Origin: Palsa-883 sp963847615
GTDB taxonomy: Bacteria; Pseudomonadota; Alphaproteobacteria; Acetobacterales; Acetobacteraceae
Direction: 5' to 3'
Assembly: GCA_963847615.1 (NCBI GenBank)
Contig: CAWKAN010000026.1
Span: forward strand, 186,001 to 250,000
DNA: 64,000 nt
Shown here: positions 1 through 7,515 of the stretch, piece by piece
Layout: each line of letters starts with the position of its first letter
Position numbering within the stretch: the first letter of the stretch is position 1
Made by a program: the position numbers and the translations under genes
The notes under the pieces: generated by a model
What the model saw: the letters and a program-made list of their open reading frames with translations, nothing else
Databases searched by the model: none
Told to the model about the DNA's origin: nothing

Positions 1-2
1 GA

Positions 3-281
3 GTTCTTGCCCTGACGCCGGCGGTGGCCGGCCGCACCACGCGCCTCACCGCCCTGGTCAGCGAAGCCGAGGCCGCGCAGATCGCCAGGCACGCCGAGGC
101 AGCCGGGCTCTCGGTCAGCACCTATCTGCGCGACCGCGCCCTGGGCGCCCTCGCCAAGGCCGATACCGGCGAGGCGGCAGCCCTCCAGCAGGTTGATGCC
201 CTGATCGCGCGGATGGAAGCCGATCTCGATCAGGCAACCGCGGCGCTGTCCGCCACGATGGCCCGGATCAACGCGACATGA
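3..281 (+). CDS. Partial ribbon-helix-helix / MobC-like DNA-binding protein
   Basis: The frame is open to the left edge of the window, so the real start probably lies outside. The only start inside is a GTG at 24, which has no clear ribosome binding site. Counted from that GTG, residues 4-45 look like a ribbon-helix-helix or plasmid-mobilisation MobC-type domain: a basic strand (RTTRLTALVSE), then helices around AAGLSVSTYLRDRALG. The last 40 residues form a charged, heptad-like helix. The stop overlaps the next start as ATGA, so the two genes are translationally coupled. A role in relaxosome or other DNA binding is inferred from the fold pattern only. No relaxase or plasmid function is visible in this window. 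Confidence 0.5.
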   Translation, partial: VLALTPAVAGRTTRLTALVSEAEAAQIARHAEAAGLSVSTYLRDRALGALAKADTGEAAALQQVDALIARMEADLDQATAALSATMARINAT

Positions 282-484
282 CCGACTGGTTCGACCGGAT
301 CGCGCGGCTGGCGGCCCTTGCCGAGCGCGTCACGACCTTGACGGATGGAGTCAGGAGCCTGGCCGGCAAGGTCGAGGACCATCAGACGCGTCTGGTGCGC
401 CTGGAGACGATCGTCGAGATCGCACGGCCGGACGGCGGCGTGCTGCGCCTCGCGCCCAAGCCGCCGGCGGACGCACTGACATAG
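278..484 (+). CDS. Small coiled-coil hypothetical protein
   Basis: A 68-residue protein starting at an ATG that overlaps the preceding stop (ATGA), which supports translation as the second gene of a pair. Residues 5-47 are amphipathic with a heptad-like pattern (RIARLAALAERVTTL and KVEDHQTRLVRLE), suggesting a short coiled coil. There is no catalytic motif or signal peptide. I do not recognise a named family. The coupling to a MobC-like gene suggests an accessory of a DNA-binding pair, but this is inference. Confidence 0.5.
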   Translation: MTDWFDRIARLAALAERVTTLTDGVRSLAGKVEDHQTRLVRLETIVEIARPDGGVLRLAPKPPADALT

Positions 485-529
485 CAATCGGGCCCGGCCG
501 GCGGTCGCCTCGCGGACGCTCGGCGCGGA

Positions 530-820
530 TCAGCTTGACGGCAACGCGCTGACCAGCGCTTCCCACTCGGCCGCCAAGGTTCCCGCCGCCGGCGCCCGGC
601 CGGCGCGGTGGTACCAGTAGCGCGCATTCGACAGGTCGCCCTCCTTGCGATGCAGGTAGGCGTGCACCCAGGCCCCGTCGCTGCCCGCGTCCCGTTGCGC
701 GCAGTCATGCGCCCGCGTCCACTCGCCCCTGGCATCCCACCACAGCGTCCGCAGCGCCAGGCTCAGCCCGGCCGGCGGTTCGCCCAGCGCCAGCGTGGCG
801 CGGAATGCCTCGACATCCAT
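530..820 (-). CDS. Conserved hypothetical protein (96 aa)
   Basis: The start at 820 is chosen because a strong Shine-Dalgarno (GGAGGGGGA) sits just upstream. The protein is rich in Trp and His, with a conserved-looking core: TLWWDARGEWTRAHDCAQ near residue 25 and AYLHRKEGDLSNARYWYHRA near residue 54. These blocks match a widespread uncharacterised proteobacterial family that I remember as a small hypothetical protein; I cannot give it a domain name. It lies immediately after the racemase-like gene on the same strand, in the same frame and with no stop between, so it is probably the last gene of the ThDP enzyme-racemase operon. Function unknown. Confidence 0.65.
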   Translation of the reverse strand: MDVEAFRATLALGEPPAGLSLALRTLWWDARGEWTRAHDCAQRDAGSDGAWVHAYLHRKEGDLSNARYWYHRAGRAPAAGTLAAEWEALVSALPSS

Positions 821-1532
821 CGCTCCCCCTCCGGCCGGCCGGTCAGCTTCCCCCAGCAGGCGCCGCAGCTTGTGCACCGCCGAGTCCGGCGTGGTCAGCA
901 CGCGCCGCCCGGTCGCCGCCGCGATCGCCGGCGCCGCGCGCGCCAGGCTGAACTGCGCCAGCGCGATGGCGTCGCACAACCGCAGCGCCGTCGCCGCCGC
1001 CGCCGCCGCGCGATCATGCGCCGCCGCGTCGCCGCGATCGAGCGCGGCCAGCGCACCCTCGGCCAGAAGCGGCACCACGGTGACGCCGGGCGCCGCCACG
1101 GCAAACTCCGCCGGCATCGAGTTCGAGCGTCGGCGCGAAGCTCGCCAGCAGGCCGATCCGCCCGTCGGTGCCCCCGCCCGCCCGCCCGTCCGCACTGCCT
1201 CCGGCGCCGACCAGCGCCAGCGCATCCTCGATCATCGCCTGGTTCGGCTTCAGCACCGGCAGCGGCGCCAGCTCGCGCGCGCAGGCCTCGATGCACGGGC
1301 CGAAGGCCGAACAGGTGAACAGGATGGCGTCCGCCCCGCTGGCCCTGGCATAGCGCGCCAGCGTCAGGAAGCGCCCGGTCATTGCCGGCGTCAGCGCGCC
1401 GTCGCGCGCCAGATCCGCCGCCAGCGAATCATCCAGCAGATTGGCCAGGCGCGCCGTCGGCCACAGCCGTGCGAAGGCGTCCTCGATCGGCGCGATCGAG
1501 TGTTTCAGCGCATGGATCAGCGCAATGCGCAT
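821..1532 (-). CDS. Aspartate/glutamate racemase family protein, frameshifted
   Basis: Starts at 1532 with MRIALIHALKHSIAP; its ATG overlaps the stop of the upstream ThDP enzyme (TGATG). The first half carries the Asp/Glu racemase signature FTCSAFGPCIEACAR, containing the expected catalytic Cys. After PTLE the frame is lost and resumes one base later with MPAEFAVAAPGVTVVPLL, running to CDAIALAQFSLARAAPAI and HKLRRLLG. Removing one base near 1122 restores the natural-looking junction PTLDSMPAEF. The restored frame has no stop before the next gene's ATG at 820, so the C-terminus is either fused or hit by a second indel in the run of five C at 854-858. The family interconverts amino-acid or hydantoin stereoisomers; the substrate is unknown. 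Confidence 0.7.
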
Positions 1533-3229
1533 CAGGGCAGCGTCTCGGTGCGGGTATAGCGGCGCCAGGCGCTCATCTGGATCGCCGAGGTCAGGCAGTG
1601 CACCACGACCGGCCTGGTCTTCACCGCGAAAGCCCGCGCGATGCCGTCCTTGACCTCGGACTCGTCGCGGATGGTGACCGCCTCCACCCCGAACGAGCGC
1701 GCCCAGGCGGCGAAGTCCGGATTGGTCAGCCGCGTGCCGTCCATGAAGGGTCGTTCCGGATAGCGCACGTAGCTGTGCATGCCGATGGTGCCGTACATGC
1801 CGTTGTCGGAGATGATCACGATCGGGTTCACGCCATACTGGCAGGCGGTGGCGATCTCGTTGCCCATCATCAATGTTCCGCCATCGCCGAGGAACGCCAC
1901 CACCTGCTTGCCCGGCCGGCGCAGCCCCGCGGCGACCGCCATCGGCATCCCCGAGCCCATCGCGCCGACCACCGAGGACAGGAAGATCTGGCCCTGCCGG
2001 AAGCCGATGTAGCGATGGATGAAACTGCCGAAATTGCCGGCGTCCGAGGTCACCGTCGCATCGTCGGCCAGGTGCTTGTCCACCTCGCAGACGATGGCGG
2101 CGAAGTTCACGCCGTCGGTCGTCGCGTCCCACTCCTTGGCCAGCAGCTTGCGATGGATCGCATGCAGCCCGTCCACCCAGCCGCGCCGCTTGTCCGCGCC
2201 GGCCGTGCGGTCCTCGGGTGCGCCGCGCTTCAGCAGCGCCTTGATCACCTCGTGCGGGCTGCACGGCAGGCCGAGGTCGGGACGCCAGACGCGGCCGATC
2301 TCGTTGGCATCGGGCCAGACATGCACGAACGGCAGTTGCGGCTGCGGCGCGGTGGGAAAGCTGTACGACTGGCTGACCGTGTCGGTCATCCGCTCGCCCA
2401 GCGCCACGATCAGGTCGGCGCGCTTCATCTCGGCGATCAGCGCCGGCGGCACGCGGATGCCCATGTAGCCGCCGAAATTCGGATGCAGCGCGTCGAACAG
2501 TTGCGGCCGGCGATGGGTCGGGCAGATCGGCAGCACCCAGGTCTCGGCCAGCTGGTTCAGGTCGGCGAACACCGCATGGTCGTACATCGCGTCGGCCAGC
2601 AGCGCCCCGCCCACCAGCACCAGCGGACGCTCCGCCCGTTCCAGCATCGTCACCAGCCGGTCGAGGTCCTCGGCGCGCGGCCCGGCCGCCACCCGCGGGC
2701 GCGGCTGGTCCAGCTCGGCCTCGGTCTCCTCGTCGAAGATGTCCTCCGGCAGGATCACCGCGACCGGGCCCTGGGTGCCGCTTTCGGCGATATGGAAGGC
2801 GCGCGCGATGGCTTCCGAGGCCTGCTCGGGCTCGTTCACCTCGATCACCAGCTTGGTGACGTCGGCCAGCAGCCGCGAGTAGTTCTGCTCCTGCAACGCC
2901 AGCCGGCCGAAATCCTTGCGCTCCACCTGGCCGACCAGCATCACCAGCGGCGTGGCGTCGTGATGCGCCGAGTGCAGCGCCACCATCGCGTTCGACAGGC
3001 CGGGCCCGCGCGAGACGACGCAGCAGCCGGCGCGCTGGCGCAGCCTTCCGTCGGCCACCGCCATGAACCCGGCGCCCGCCTCGTGGCGGCAGACGATCAT
3101 GCGGATGGTGTTGCGCTGCAGCAACGCGCTGGTCAGGCCGACATAGCTCTCGCCGGGGACGCAGAAGAGCTGGTCGATATCATGGGCCTCCAGGCTTTCG
3201 GCCAGCAGGCGGGCGACGGTTTGGCGCAT
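1532..3229 (-). CDS. Thiamine diphosphate-dependent enzyme (acetolactate synthase-like)
   Basis: 565 residues, the usual length for the acetolactate synthase/benzoylformate decarboxylase superfamily. Order: N-terminal PYR domain with the activating Glu in VCRHEAGAGFMA, a central Rossmann-like domain (LVLVGGALLADAM) and a C-terminal ThDP domain with GDGGTLMMGNEIATA and IISDNGMYG, which match the GDG...N cofactor motif. The start at 3229 is preferred over an in-frame ATG at 3259 because GAGGAGA lies about 10 nt upstream. It lacks the clear features of the biosynthetic IlvB and is not next to ilvN, so a catabolic or decarboxylase role is more likely. It is coupled by overlap to the racemase-like gene, suggesting a shared pathway. 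Substrate unknown. Confidence 0.88.
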   Translation of the reverse strand: MRQTVARLLAESLEAHDIDQLFCVPGESYVGLTSALLQRNTIRMIVCRHEAGAGFMAVADGRLRQRAGCCVVSRGPGLSNAMVALHSAHHDATPLVMLVGQVERKDFGRLALQEQNYSRLLADVTKLVIEVNEPEQASEAIARAFHIAESGTQGPVAVILPEDIFDEETEAELDQPRPRVAAGPRAEDLDRLVTMLERAERPLVLVGGALLADAMYDHAVFADLNQLAETWVLPICPTHRRPQLFDALHPNFGGYMGIRVPPALIAEMKRADLIVALGERMTDTVSQSYSFPTAPQPQLPFVHVWPDANEIGRVWRPDLGLPCSPHEVIKALLKRGAPEDRTAGADKRRGWVDGLHAIHRKLLAKEWDATTDGVNFAAIVCEVDKHLADDATVTSDAGNFGSFIHRYIGFRQGQIFLSSVVGAMGSGMPMAVAAGLRRPGKQVVAFLGDGGTLMMGNEIATACQYGVNPIVIISDNGMYGTIGMHSYVRYPERPFMDGTRLTNPDFAAWARSFGVEAVTIRDESEVKDGIARAFAVKTRPVVVHCLTSAIQMSAWRRYTRTETLP

Positions 3230-3368
3230 GGCGGACGGTGTCTCCTCGGGTCTTGGCATGGCGGCCCGCCGTTGTGGCAGGCCAATCTTGTTGCAGCCAG
3301 GTATCGTTGCGCTCGGCCCCGCAGCGGCTCGCCGCTCCGGCGGACCGGCGCTGCCGCCAGCCCGCGCC

Positions 3369-3839
3369 TCAGCGCGCCGGACAGCGGACCAGCGGGTAGG
3401 GGAATTCCGTGCAGCGCGGGAAGCTGATCTGGTTCTCGCTGAGCCGGCGCACATGCAGCTGGTTCGCCAATTCGCAGCCGAACCCGACCACCGGCGCGGC
3501 GCCAGGCTGCGGGAACAGATTGCCGCTCACGGCCGGCGGCTGAACCGGCGCCACGAAGCGGAACTCGGCCCCGGTCGCGGTGGCCCGCACCGTCTCGATC
3601 TGGCGCTGCGTGTAGGTCACGTCGGTGAAAGTGGCGCGCATCACCACGTCGCGGGTGAAGATCACCACCGGCTGGGCCAGACAGGCCGCCGCGCCAAGCG
3701 TCTCCGGCGGCGGATACATCCCGCCGATCCAGGCGCCGAACAGCCAGGCGTGCGGCGGCAACTGCGGTCCCTGCGCCCGGGCCGGGACAGTCCCGGCACA
3801 CGACAGCAGAGCGAGCAGACAAATCACGGCGCGGCGCAT
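3369..3839 (-). CDS. Secreted hypothetical protein with signal peptide
   Basis: 156 residues. The N-terminus (MRRAVICLLALLSCAGTVPARAQ) is a typical Sec signal peptide with a probable cleavage site at ARA-Q. The mature part is Pro/Ala rich and has a motif-like stretch AWLFGAWIGGMYPPPE near residue 31, then VVIFTRDVVMRATFTDV, which could be a small beta-barrel or lipocalin-like fold of the kind seen in periplasmic small proteins. A GGAG lies about 13 nt before the ATG. It stands alone between the ThDP operon and a large palindromic repeat and is divergent from the YqaA gene. I do not recognise the family. Confidence 0.6.
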   Translation of the reverse strand: MRRAVICLLALLSCAGTVPARAQGPQLPPHAWLFGAWIGGMYPPPETLGAAACLAQPVVIFTRDVVMRATFTDVTYTQRQIETVRATATGAEFRFVAPVQPPAVSGNLFPQPGAAPVVGFGCELANQLHVRRLSENQISFPRCTEFPYPLVRCPAR

Positions 3840-3919
3840 GCGAAACCCCAACTCCGTTGACGGTGCACAAAGGATACGGCGCGCCTTGCCGGCCGACCAG
3901 CCCACCACGCCGGGCGGCT

Positions 3920-4209
3920 GGGGCAAAGCAAGGCTGGGGCTTCGCCCAGACCCCACCAAGGGGCGCTGCCCCTTGGAACCCCGCCAAGGGCGGAGCCCTT
4001 GGAACCCTTCACTGGGCGTGTGGGGAGGGGAAGGGGGCGGGGGGCGAGGCGACGGGGCGCCGTCCGGCGCCCCGTCGCCTCGCCCCCCGCCCCCTTCCCC
4101 TCCCCACACGCCCAGTCATGGAGTCCAGAGGCCGCTGCCTCTGGTGGGGGTCCAGGGGGCAAAGCCCCCTGGCGGGGTTCGGGGCGGAGCCCCGACCTTG
4201 CTTTGCCCC
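3920..4209. repeat. Large multi-hairpin palindromic repeat, copy R1 (inverted orientation)
   Basis: A 290-bp non-coding element bounded by a perfect 14-nt inverted pair (GGGGCAAAGCAAGG at 3920-3933, its complement at 4196-4209). The centre, 4012-4115, is a perfect 50-bp inverted repeat with a 4-nt loop (GTCC at 4062-4065). Each flank carries three smaller GC hairpins, for example around AAGGGGCGCTGCCCCTT and AGAGGCCGCTGCCTCT. Related copies lie at 38503-38805 and 44007-44304 in the opposite orientation, and a partial one at 49862-49949. It sits between divergent genes, so it is not simply a terminator. Confidence 0.9.
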
Positions 4210-4262
4210 CGCACCAGCCGGCGTGGTGGCCAGTCGGTGCGGCTCGGTGTTAGGAGACGCGC

Positions 4263-4841
4263 ATGATTCAGCGTTTCTACCTGCGCACCTTGGCGCTGGC
4301 GGCCTCGCCCGGCGCACCCTGGTGGTTGGCGGCGATCGCGTTTGCCGAGGCGAGTTGCTTTCCCATTCCGCCGGATGCGCTGATGATTCCGATGGCGCTG
4401 GCGCGGCCGGATCGCGCCTGGCGGCTGGCGCTGCTCTGCACGCTGGCGAGCGTTGCCGGCGGCGCGCTGGGCTATTTCATCGGCTACGCGGTGTTCGACC
4501 AGCTCGCCCGCCCGCTGCTCGCGTTCTACGGCTACGGCCCGCGCTTCGCGGCGTTCCAGGCGCTGTATGCGCAGTACGGGCTGTGGATCATCCTGATCAA
4601 GGGGCTGACGCCGATCCCCTACAAGATCGTCACCATCGCCTCTGGCGCGGCGCATTTCGACTTCGCGGTGTTCATGGCGGCGAGCGTCGTGACGCGCGGG
4701 GCACGGTTCTTCGCCGTGGCCGCGCTGCTGCGCTTCTTCGGCACGCCGGTGCGCGACTTCATCGAGCGGCGGCTGACCTTGGTGACCAGCCTGCTGGCCG
4801 CCGGCGTGGTCGGCGGCTTCCTGATCCTCAAGCTGATGTAG
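4263..4841 (+). CDS. YqaA family (DedA-like) inner membrane protein
   Basis: 192 residues with four to five hydrophobic segments (about 15-35, 55-77, 100-118, 135-155, 170-190). It shows hallmarks of the YqaA/DedA (SNARE-associated Golgi protein) superfamily: FAEASCFPIPPDALMIP near residue 28 and the re-entrant-loop motif IILIKGLTPIPYKIVTIASG at about 110-129. DedA relatives are implicated in membrane lipid scrambling and proton-motive-force homeostasis; the exact role of the YqaA branch is not established. The gene stands alone, transcribed away from repeat R1, and is followed by a tandem array inside an inverted repeat. Confidence 0.85.
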   Translation: MIQRFYLRTLALAASPGAPWWLAAIAFAEASCFPIPPDALMIPMALARPDRAWRLALLCTLASVAGGALGYFIGYAVFDQLARPLLAFYGYGPRFAAFQALYAQYGLWIILIKGLTPIPYKIVTIASGAAHFDFAVFMAASVVTRGARFFAVAALLRFFGTPVRDFIERRLTLVTSLLAAGVVGGFLILKLM

Positions 4842-4872
4842 TGCCGGGCAGAGAGGCGTAGGACGAAGCGAC

Positions 4873-5073
4873 GTAGGGCGGAACAGCGCAGCGCATTCCG
4901 CCATCTTGCACGCCCACCATCTTGCACGCCCGCCATCTTGCACGCCCGCCATCTTGCACGCCCGCCATCTTCCGCGCCCACCATCTTGCACGCCCGCCGC
5001 CCTTCGCGCCGGCCACCGCAACAATCGTCGATGCGTTGCAAGCGGCGGAATGCGCTGCGCTGTTCCGCCCTAC
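4873..5073. repeat. Perfect 30-bp inverted repeat enclosing a 16-bp tandem array
   Basis: The arms at 4873-4902 and 5044-5073 are perfect reverse complements over 30 nt (starting GTAGGGCGGAACAGCG). Between them lie six head-to-tail copies of a 16-bp unit (consensus CCATCTTGCACGCCCG) at 4901-4996; the fifth copy is the most diverged. After the right arm a 14-bp unit (CCCTACCTGGCCGC) is also repeated. No spacers separate the units, so this is not a CRISPR array. It occupies the gap between convergent genes (YqaA and pdxJ). Confidence 0.9.
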
Positions 5074-5095
5074 CTGGCCGCCCTACCTGGCCGCC

Positions 5096-5845
5096 CTACG
5101 CCGGCGGCGGCCCCCGCAGCACCGCGGCATACGCAGCCACCGTCGCGGCGAAGCCGTGCTCCAGCGCATCCGCGGTCAGCTCGTGGCCGATCGAGGCCTC
5201 GGCCAGGAACGGCACCGCCGCCATCAGCTTCGGGATGTTGTGCAGATTGAGGTCGTGCCCGGCATTGACGACAAGGCCGAGGTCGCGGGCCCGCCGCGCG
5301 GTTTCGCCGATCGCGCCCAGCAGCGCCGCCTCGGTCCCGATGCGAAATGCCGCGGCGTAGCTGCCGGTGTAGATCTCCACCCCGTCGGCCCCGGCGTCGC
5401 GCGCGCGCGCCGGCACCGCGGGATCGGGGTCGACGAACAGGATCACGCGGCAGCCGAGCGCCTTGGCCGCGGCGATCGCCGGGCGCGCGAGCTGCATCTG
5501 CGCGGCGTCGAGCTGCCAGCCTTCCTCCGAGGTGAAGGCGTCCGGTGCGTCCGGCACCAGGGTGGCCTGCTCCGGGCGCGTGTCGCGCAGGATCGCGGCG
5601 AGGCGTTCGTCGGGGTAACCTTCGATGTTGAACTCGACGCGCGGGCGCAGCGGGCGCAGCAATGCCGCCAGCGCCGGCACGTCGGCGGCGCGGATGTGCC
5701 GCTCGTCCGGACGCGGATGCACGGTGATGCCCAGCGCGCCGGCGTCCAGCGCGAGGCGGGCGAAGTGCAGCAGGTCGGGCACGCCGGTGCGGCGCGAGTT
5801 GCGCAGCAGCGCGACCTTGTTGAGATTGACGCTGAGCCGGGCCAT
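5096..5845 (-). CDS. pdxJ: Pyridoxine 5'-phosphate synthase PdxJ
   Basis: 249 residues, normal for PdxJ, which condenses 3-amino-2-oxopropyl phosphate with 1-deoxyxylulose 5-phosphate to pyridoxine 5'-phosphate in the DXP-dependent vitamin B6 pathway (cytosol). Family motifs are clear: SVNLNKVALLRNSR at the N-terminus, GALGITVHPRPDERHI (with the conserved His and Arg of the phosphate site) near 37, VEFNIEGYP with the catalytic Glu, EIYTGSYA near 156 and VNAGHDLNLHNIP near 191. It is divergent from the dioxygenase gene with 42 bp between starts, so the two share a promoter region. No other B6 gene is nearby. Confidence 0.96.
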   Translation of the reverse strand: MARLSVNLNKVALLRNSRRTGVPDLLHFARLALDAGALGITVHPRPDERHIRAADVPALAALLRPLRPRVEFNIEGYPDERLAAILRDTRPEQATLVPDAPDAFTSEEGWQLDAAQMQLARPAIAAAKALGCRVILFVDPDPAVPARARDAGADGVEIYTGSYAAAFRIGTEAALLGAIGETARRARDLGLVVNAGHDLNLHNIPKLMAAVPFLAEASIGHELTADALEHGFAATVAAYAAVLRGPPPA

Positions 5846-5887
5846 GCGCCGATGCTAGCGCAGCCGGGGCGATGGGGGGAGACGGCA

Positions 5888-6802
5888 ATGGCGCGAACCG
5901 GGCCGAGCCTGACGCCGGGCGGCGATGCGCTGGGGGCGCGGATCACCGGCCTCGATCTTGCGCGCCCGCTGAGCCGGGAGGACTTCGCCTTCGTGCTGCG
6001 CGCGATCGCCGCGCATGGCGTGCTGTGTTTCCCCGACCAGGCGCTGGACCCGGCGGCGCAGGCGGCGTTCAGCCGGCGGTTCGGCGAGCTGGAGGTGCAT
6101 GTCTCCGGCGCCTTCCAGGTGCCCGGCCAGCCCGCGGTGATGATCCTGTCCAACATGGTCGAGGGCGGACAGCCGATCGGCCTGGGCGATGCCGGGCAGG
6201 ACTGGCACACCGACATGAGCTTCAGCCGCACCATCGCCTTCGTGAACGTGCTGCATGCGCTGAAGGTGCCGCGGCGCGACGGGTGCGTGCTGGGCAACAC
6301 CGAATTCTGCGACATGGCGGCGGCGCATGACGACCTGCCGGCGGAATTGCAGGCGCGGCTGGCGGGGCTGACCGCGACGCATGACTTCGAGAAATTCTGG
6401 GAGATGATGCGCGCCCGCGGCGGCGAGCGGACCCCGCGCGCGAAGCTGACCGAGGCGCAGCGGCAACGCAAGCCGCCGGTGTCGCAGAAGATGGTGCTGA
6501 CGCACCCGTTGTCGGGCCGAAAACTGCTGTATGCCAATCCCGGCTACACGGTGCGGATCGACGGGATGGCAGCGGCGGAAAGCGACGCGCTGCTGGACGT
6601 CCTGTTCGCGCATCAAACCCAGCCGAAATACCGCACTGCGCATCGCTGGACCGAGGGCGACGTGCTGCTGTGGGACAATCTGCGCACCATCCACAACGCG
6701 GTGGCGGATTATGGGCCGGACGAGCATCGTTACGTGCGGCGCTGCCAGGCGATGGCGGACCGTGTGTTCCAGCCAAAATTCGCCGCGCTGGCCGGCGTGT
6801 GA
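5888..6802 (+). CDS. TauD/TfdA family alpha-ketoglutarate-dependent dioxygenase
   Basis: 304 residues. The start at 5888 is preceded by GGGGGAGA. The Fe(II) triad is visible: His and Asp in WHTDMSFS (about residues 109-112) and the distal His in TIHNAVADYGPDEHR near 260, followed by the Arg (YVRRCQAM) that binds 2-oxoglutarate. Upstream, GVLCFPDQALDP matches the first core strand of TauD/TfdA. Members oxidise sulfonates, phenoxyacetates or other small acids to products plus succinate and CO2. No sulfonate transporter is adjacent, so the substrate cannot be named. Confidence 0.9.
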   Translation: MARTGPSLTPGGDALGARITGLDLARPLSREDFAFVLRAIAAHGVLCFPDQALDPAAQAAFSRRFGELEVHVSGAFQVPGQPAVMILSNMVEGGQPIGLGDAGQDWHTDMSFSRTIAFVNVLHALKVPRRDGCVLGNTEFCDMAAAHDDLPAELQARLAGLTATHDFEKFWEMMRARGGERTPRAKLTEAQRQRKPPVSQKMVLTHPLSGRKLLYANPGYTVRIDGMAAAESDALLDVLFAHQTQPKYRTAHRWTEGDVLLWDNLRTIHNAVADYGPDEHRYVRRCQAMADRVFQPKFAALAGV

Positions 6803-6887
6803 TCGGCGTGGCCAGGCGGATCGGGCCGCTGTCGTTTTGATACAGGATTATCGATCCCTGACCCGTTTCATCTCGGGTTCCCGACGT

Positions 6888-7196
6888 TCATCGTAGCTCT
6901 TGCAACAATTCCGGCAGGTCGCGCGCACCGTGCAGGACGCGCAAGATCAATGGGGGTTGGCGCTCTGCATTGTAGCCGATGATATAGGGAAAGCCGGTCA
7001 GGCCCAGAAAGCGATACGCCGCGCCGGCAAGTTCGCGGCGCGTGTGCCCGATCTGCGGGTGTTCGCCAATCAGCACCGCCACGCGCGCGACCGCTGTCCG
7101 AAAGGCGCGGGCGGCGGCTGGATTGTCATCGGCGATCCAGCGCACCGCAGACAGGACATCGCCGCGTGCCCGCGGCGACAGAAGAGCGGCGGTCAT
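6888..7196 (-). CDS. parE: ParE-family toxin (RelE/ParE superfamily)
   Basis: 102 residues with the ParE pattern: SPRARGDVLSAVRWIADDNP at the N-terminus, GEHPQIGHTRRELAGAAYRF in the middle, FPYIIGYNAE and a terminal VLHGARDLPELLQ. Its start overlaps the stop of the antitoxin gene (ATGA), the usual arrangement for parDE modules. ParE toxins of characterised modules act on DNA gyrase; whether this one does is not shown. It faces the dioxygenase gene convergently. Confidence 0.93.
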   Translation of the reverse strand: MTAALLSPRARGDVLSAVRWIADDNPAAARAFRTAVARVAVLIGEHPQIGHTRRELAGAAYRFLGLTGFPYIIGYNAERQPPLILRVLHGARDLPELLQELR

Positions 7197-7444
7197 TCGG
7201 CCTTGGCATCGATGATCCGATCCATCTCACCGAGCACGTCACCGACCGCGACCGGGCCGTCCCGATCGGTTTCCGCTTCAACCGCCCGCAACATGGTCAT
7301 GAAGGCATGCCGTCGCGCTTCCGTCTCCTGCAGGAGCCGTAAGCCGGACCGGACGACCTCACTGACATTGTTGTATCGCCCCTGCTCGACGCAACTGCGG
7401 GCAAACCGCTCAAGTTCGGGGGTGAGGTTCACGTTGGTCGCCAT
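7193..7444 (-). CDS. parD: ParD-type ribbon-helix-helix antitoxin
   Basis: 83 residues with the ParD/CC2985 N-terminal RHH: NVNLTPELERFARSCVEQGR then YNNVSEVVRSGLRLLQETEA. The acidic C-terminus (GDVLGEMDRIIDAKAE) would be the toxin-binding tail. First gene of the parDE operon. Such antitoxins usually repress their own promoter; a palindromic ATGTCAATCATTGACAT lies at 7457-7473, just upstream of the start, and is the likely operator. Confidence 0.94.
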   Translation of the reverse strand: MATNVNLTPELERFARSCVEQGRYNNVSEVVRSGLRLLQETEARRHAFMTMLRAVEAETDRDGPVAVGDVLGEMDRIIDAKAE

Positions 7445-7456
7445 CAGCCACGCTCC

Positions 7457-7473
7457 ATGTCAATCATTGACAT
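7457..7473. promoter_or_regulatory. Candidate parDE operator palindrome
   Basis: The sequence ATGTCAATCATTGACAT forms an inverted repeat (ATGTCAAT / ATTGACAT, 8-bp arms, 1-nt centre) 13 bp upstream of the parD start. An AT-rich palindrome immediately before an RHH antitoxin in a very GC-rich genome is the expected form of an autoregulatory site. Assignment is by position and symmetry only. Confidence 0.6.
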
Positions 7474-7515
7474 AAGACGTCGCGGGCGGCTGTGCAACGC
7501 CGCGCGGGGAAATCC

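Noticed and set aside
3920..4209. Repeat R1 as a simple transcription terminator
   Set aside because: It lies between two divergent genes, so it cannot terminate either; related copies lie in both convergent and tandem contexts.
4901..4996. Possible CRISPR array
   Set aside because: The units are 16 bp, directly adjacent, with no spacers, and no cas gene is near.
4922..5887. N-terminal extension of the TauD-type protein by about 320 residues
   Set aside because: The extension is antisense to pdxJ and through the tandem array; the ATG at 5888 has a strong ribosome binding site and matches the family N-terminus.
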